NCBI GenBank assembly: GCA_038496445.1
Contig: JALMLS010000027.1
Coordinates: 220,552-284,551 of the forward strand
Direction of reading: 5' to 3'
DNA from: Trichosphaerium sp. ATCC 40318
Lineage: Eukaryota; Discosea; Flabellinia; Trichosidae
Length of the DNA stretch: 64,000 bases
The position numbers and the translations under genes are program-made. Position 1 is the stretch's first letter. The number at the start of each line of letters is the position of its first letter. Below are positions 63,876 to 64,000 of the stretch, piece by piece. The notes under the pieces are model-generated. The model saw only the letters and a list, made by a program, of their open reading frames with translations. It made no database searches and was not told the origin of the DNA.

Positions 63876-64000
63876 ATGTGTTACACCTTCGTAGTTTTGA
63901 ATTGGATAGTACTGTTGATGGTCATAGCCGCATACAAACCTGACGTTTCAATGAAACTCTACTCTCGAGAAGTTCACTTTACGTTGTATCTGAAGAAACA
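63876..64000 (+). CDS. Start of a secreted protein, cut by the window end
   Basis: ATG at 63876 opens MCYTFVVLNWIVLLMVIAAY, a likely signal peptide, followed by KPDVSMKLYSREVHFTLYL to the window edge. Only 41 codons are visible. No family can be assigned. Confidence 0.45.
   Translation, partial: MCYTFVVLNWIVLLMVIAAYKPDVSMKLYSREVHFTLYLKK

Overview
The window is nuclear DNA from a free-living, phagotrophic-type eukaryote. Its genes are packed on both strands and cut by many very short introns of about 40 to 70 bases, usually with a GTACGT or GTATGT donor and a T-rich stretch before AG. Gene content suggests an amoebozoan or another early unikont: a PhoPQ-related secreted protein of the Dictyostelium AprA type, a class I PI3-kinase, a FANCJ-type helicase, many F-box proteins, and a large share of secreted or lysosomal enzymes. 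I cannot name the species, and an opisthokont is not excluded. Exon structures were worked out by hand from reading frame and splice sites, so gene ends are firmer than internal borders.

Layout. 1-1931 (-): 5' part of an IPT/TIG transcription-factor-like gene. 3898-6002 (-): secreted LanC-like protein with an altered zinc site. 6614-10143 (-): FANCJ/BRIP1-type helicase. 10401-12144 (-): F-box/LRR protein. 12257-12994 (+): basic nuclear-type protein. 13045-15604 (-): STI1/Hop. 15879-16836 (-): SAP18. 17151-18825 (+): PEX13 with a long Tyr-Gly domain. 19411-25629: two Crinkler-like nuclease-kinase genes arranged tail to tail as an inverted duplication. 25885-27027 (-): secreted intradiol dioxygenase. 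27294-27826 (+): secreted Cys-rich protein. 28131-29917 (-): acid lipase. 30787-34629 (+): secreted beta-helix protein. 34692-36029 (+): unknown gene. 36278-36663 (-): small unknown gene. 36966-38455 (+): aldo/keto reductase. 38821-40438 (+): F-box protein. 40621-42656 (-): AprA-like protein. 42938-43325: decayed gene. 43436-46378 (-): F-box/helical-repeat protein. 46472-48820 (-): GH16 glucanase. 49231-50289 (+): F-box protein. 50838-55879 (-): class I PI3K. 56250-61924 (+): PUB-PARG-BTB-BACK-BTB fusion. 62614-63471 (+): GM2-activator-like protein. 63876-end (+): start of another secreted protein.

The two most unusual loci are these. The gene at 56250-61924 reads through in one open frame from a PUB-like domain (normally a p97/Cdc48 docking module), through a poly(ADP-ribose) glycohydrolase-like domain whose catalytic loop is degenerate, into tandem BTB domains with BACK-like helices (normally Cullin-3 adaptors). 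It looks like an ADP-ribose-recognising ubiquitin-ligase adaptor. The inverted pair at 19.4-25.6 kb encodes REase-fold plus kinase proteins; the C-terminal halves are almost identical, but the N-termini differ: one copy carries two SAP motifs and the other none.

Two themes recur. Ubiquitin-ligase adaptors are frequent: four F-box genes plus the BTB fusion, and possibly a fifth F-box gene. Secreted or lysosomal functions are frequent too: lipase, GM2A-like, GH16, beta-helix, dioxygenase, LanC-like and AprA-like proteins. The palindrome TCACGTGA occurs at least 12 times, roughly ten times or more its chance expectation, often in introns or just beside genes.
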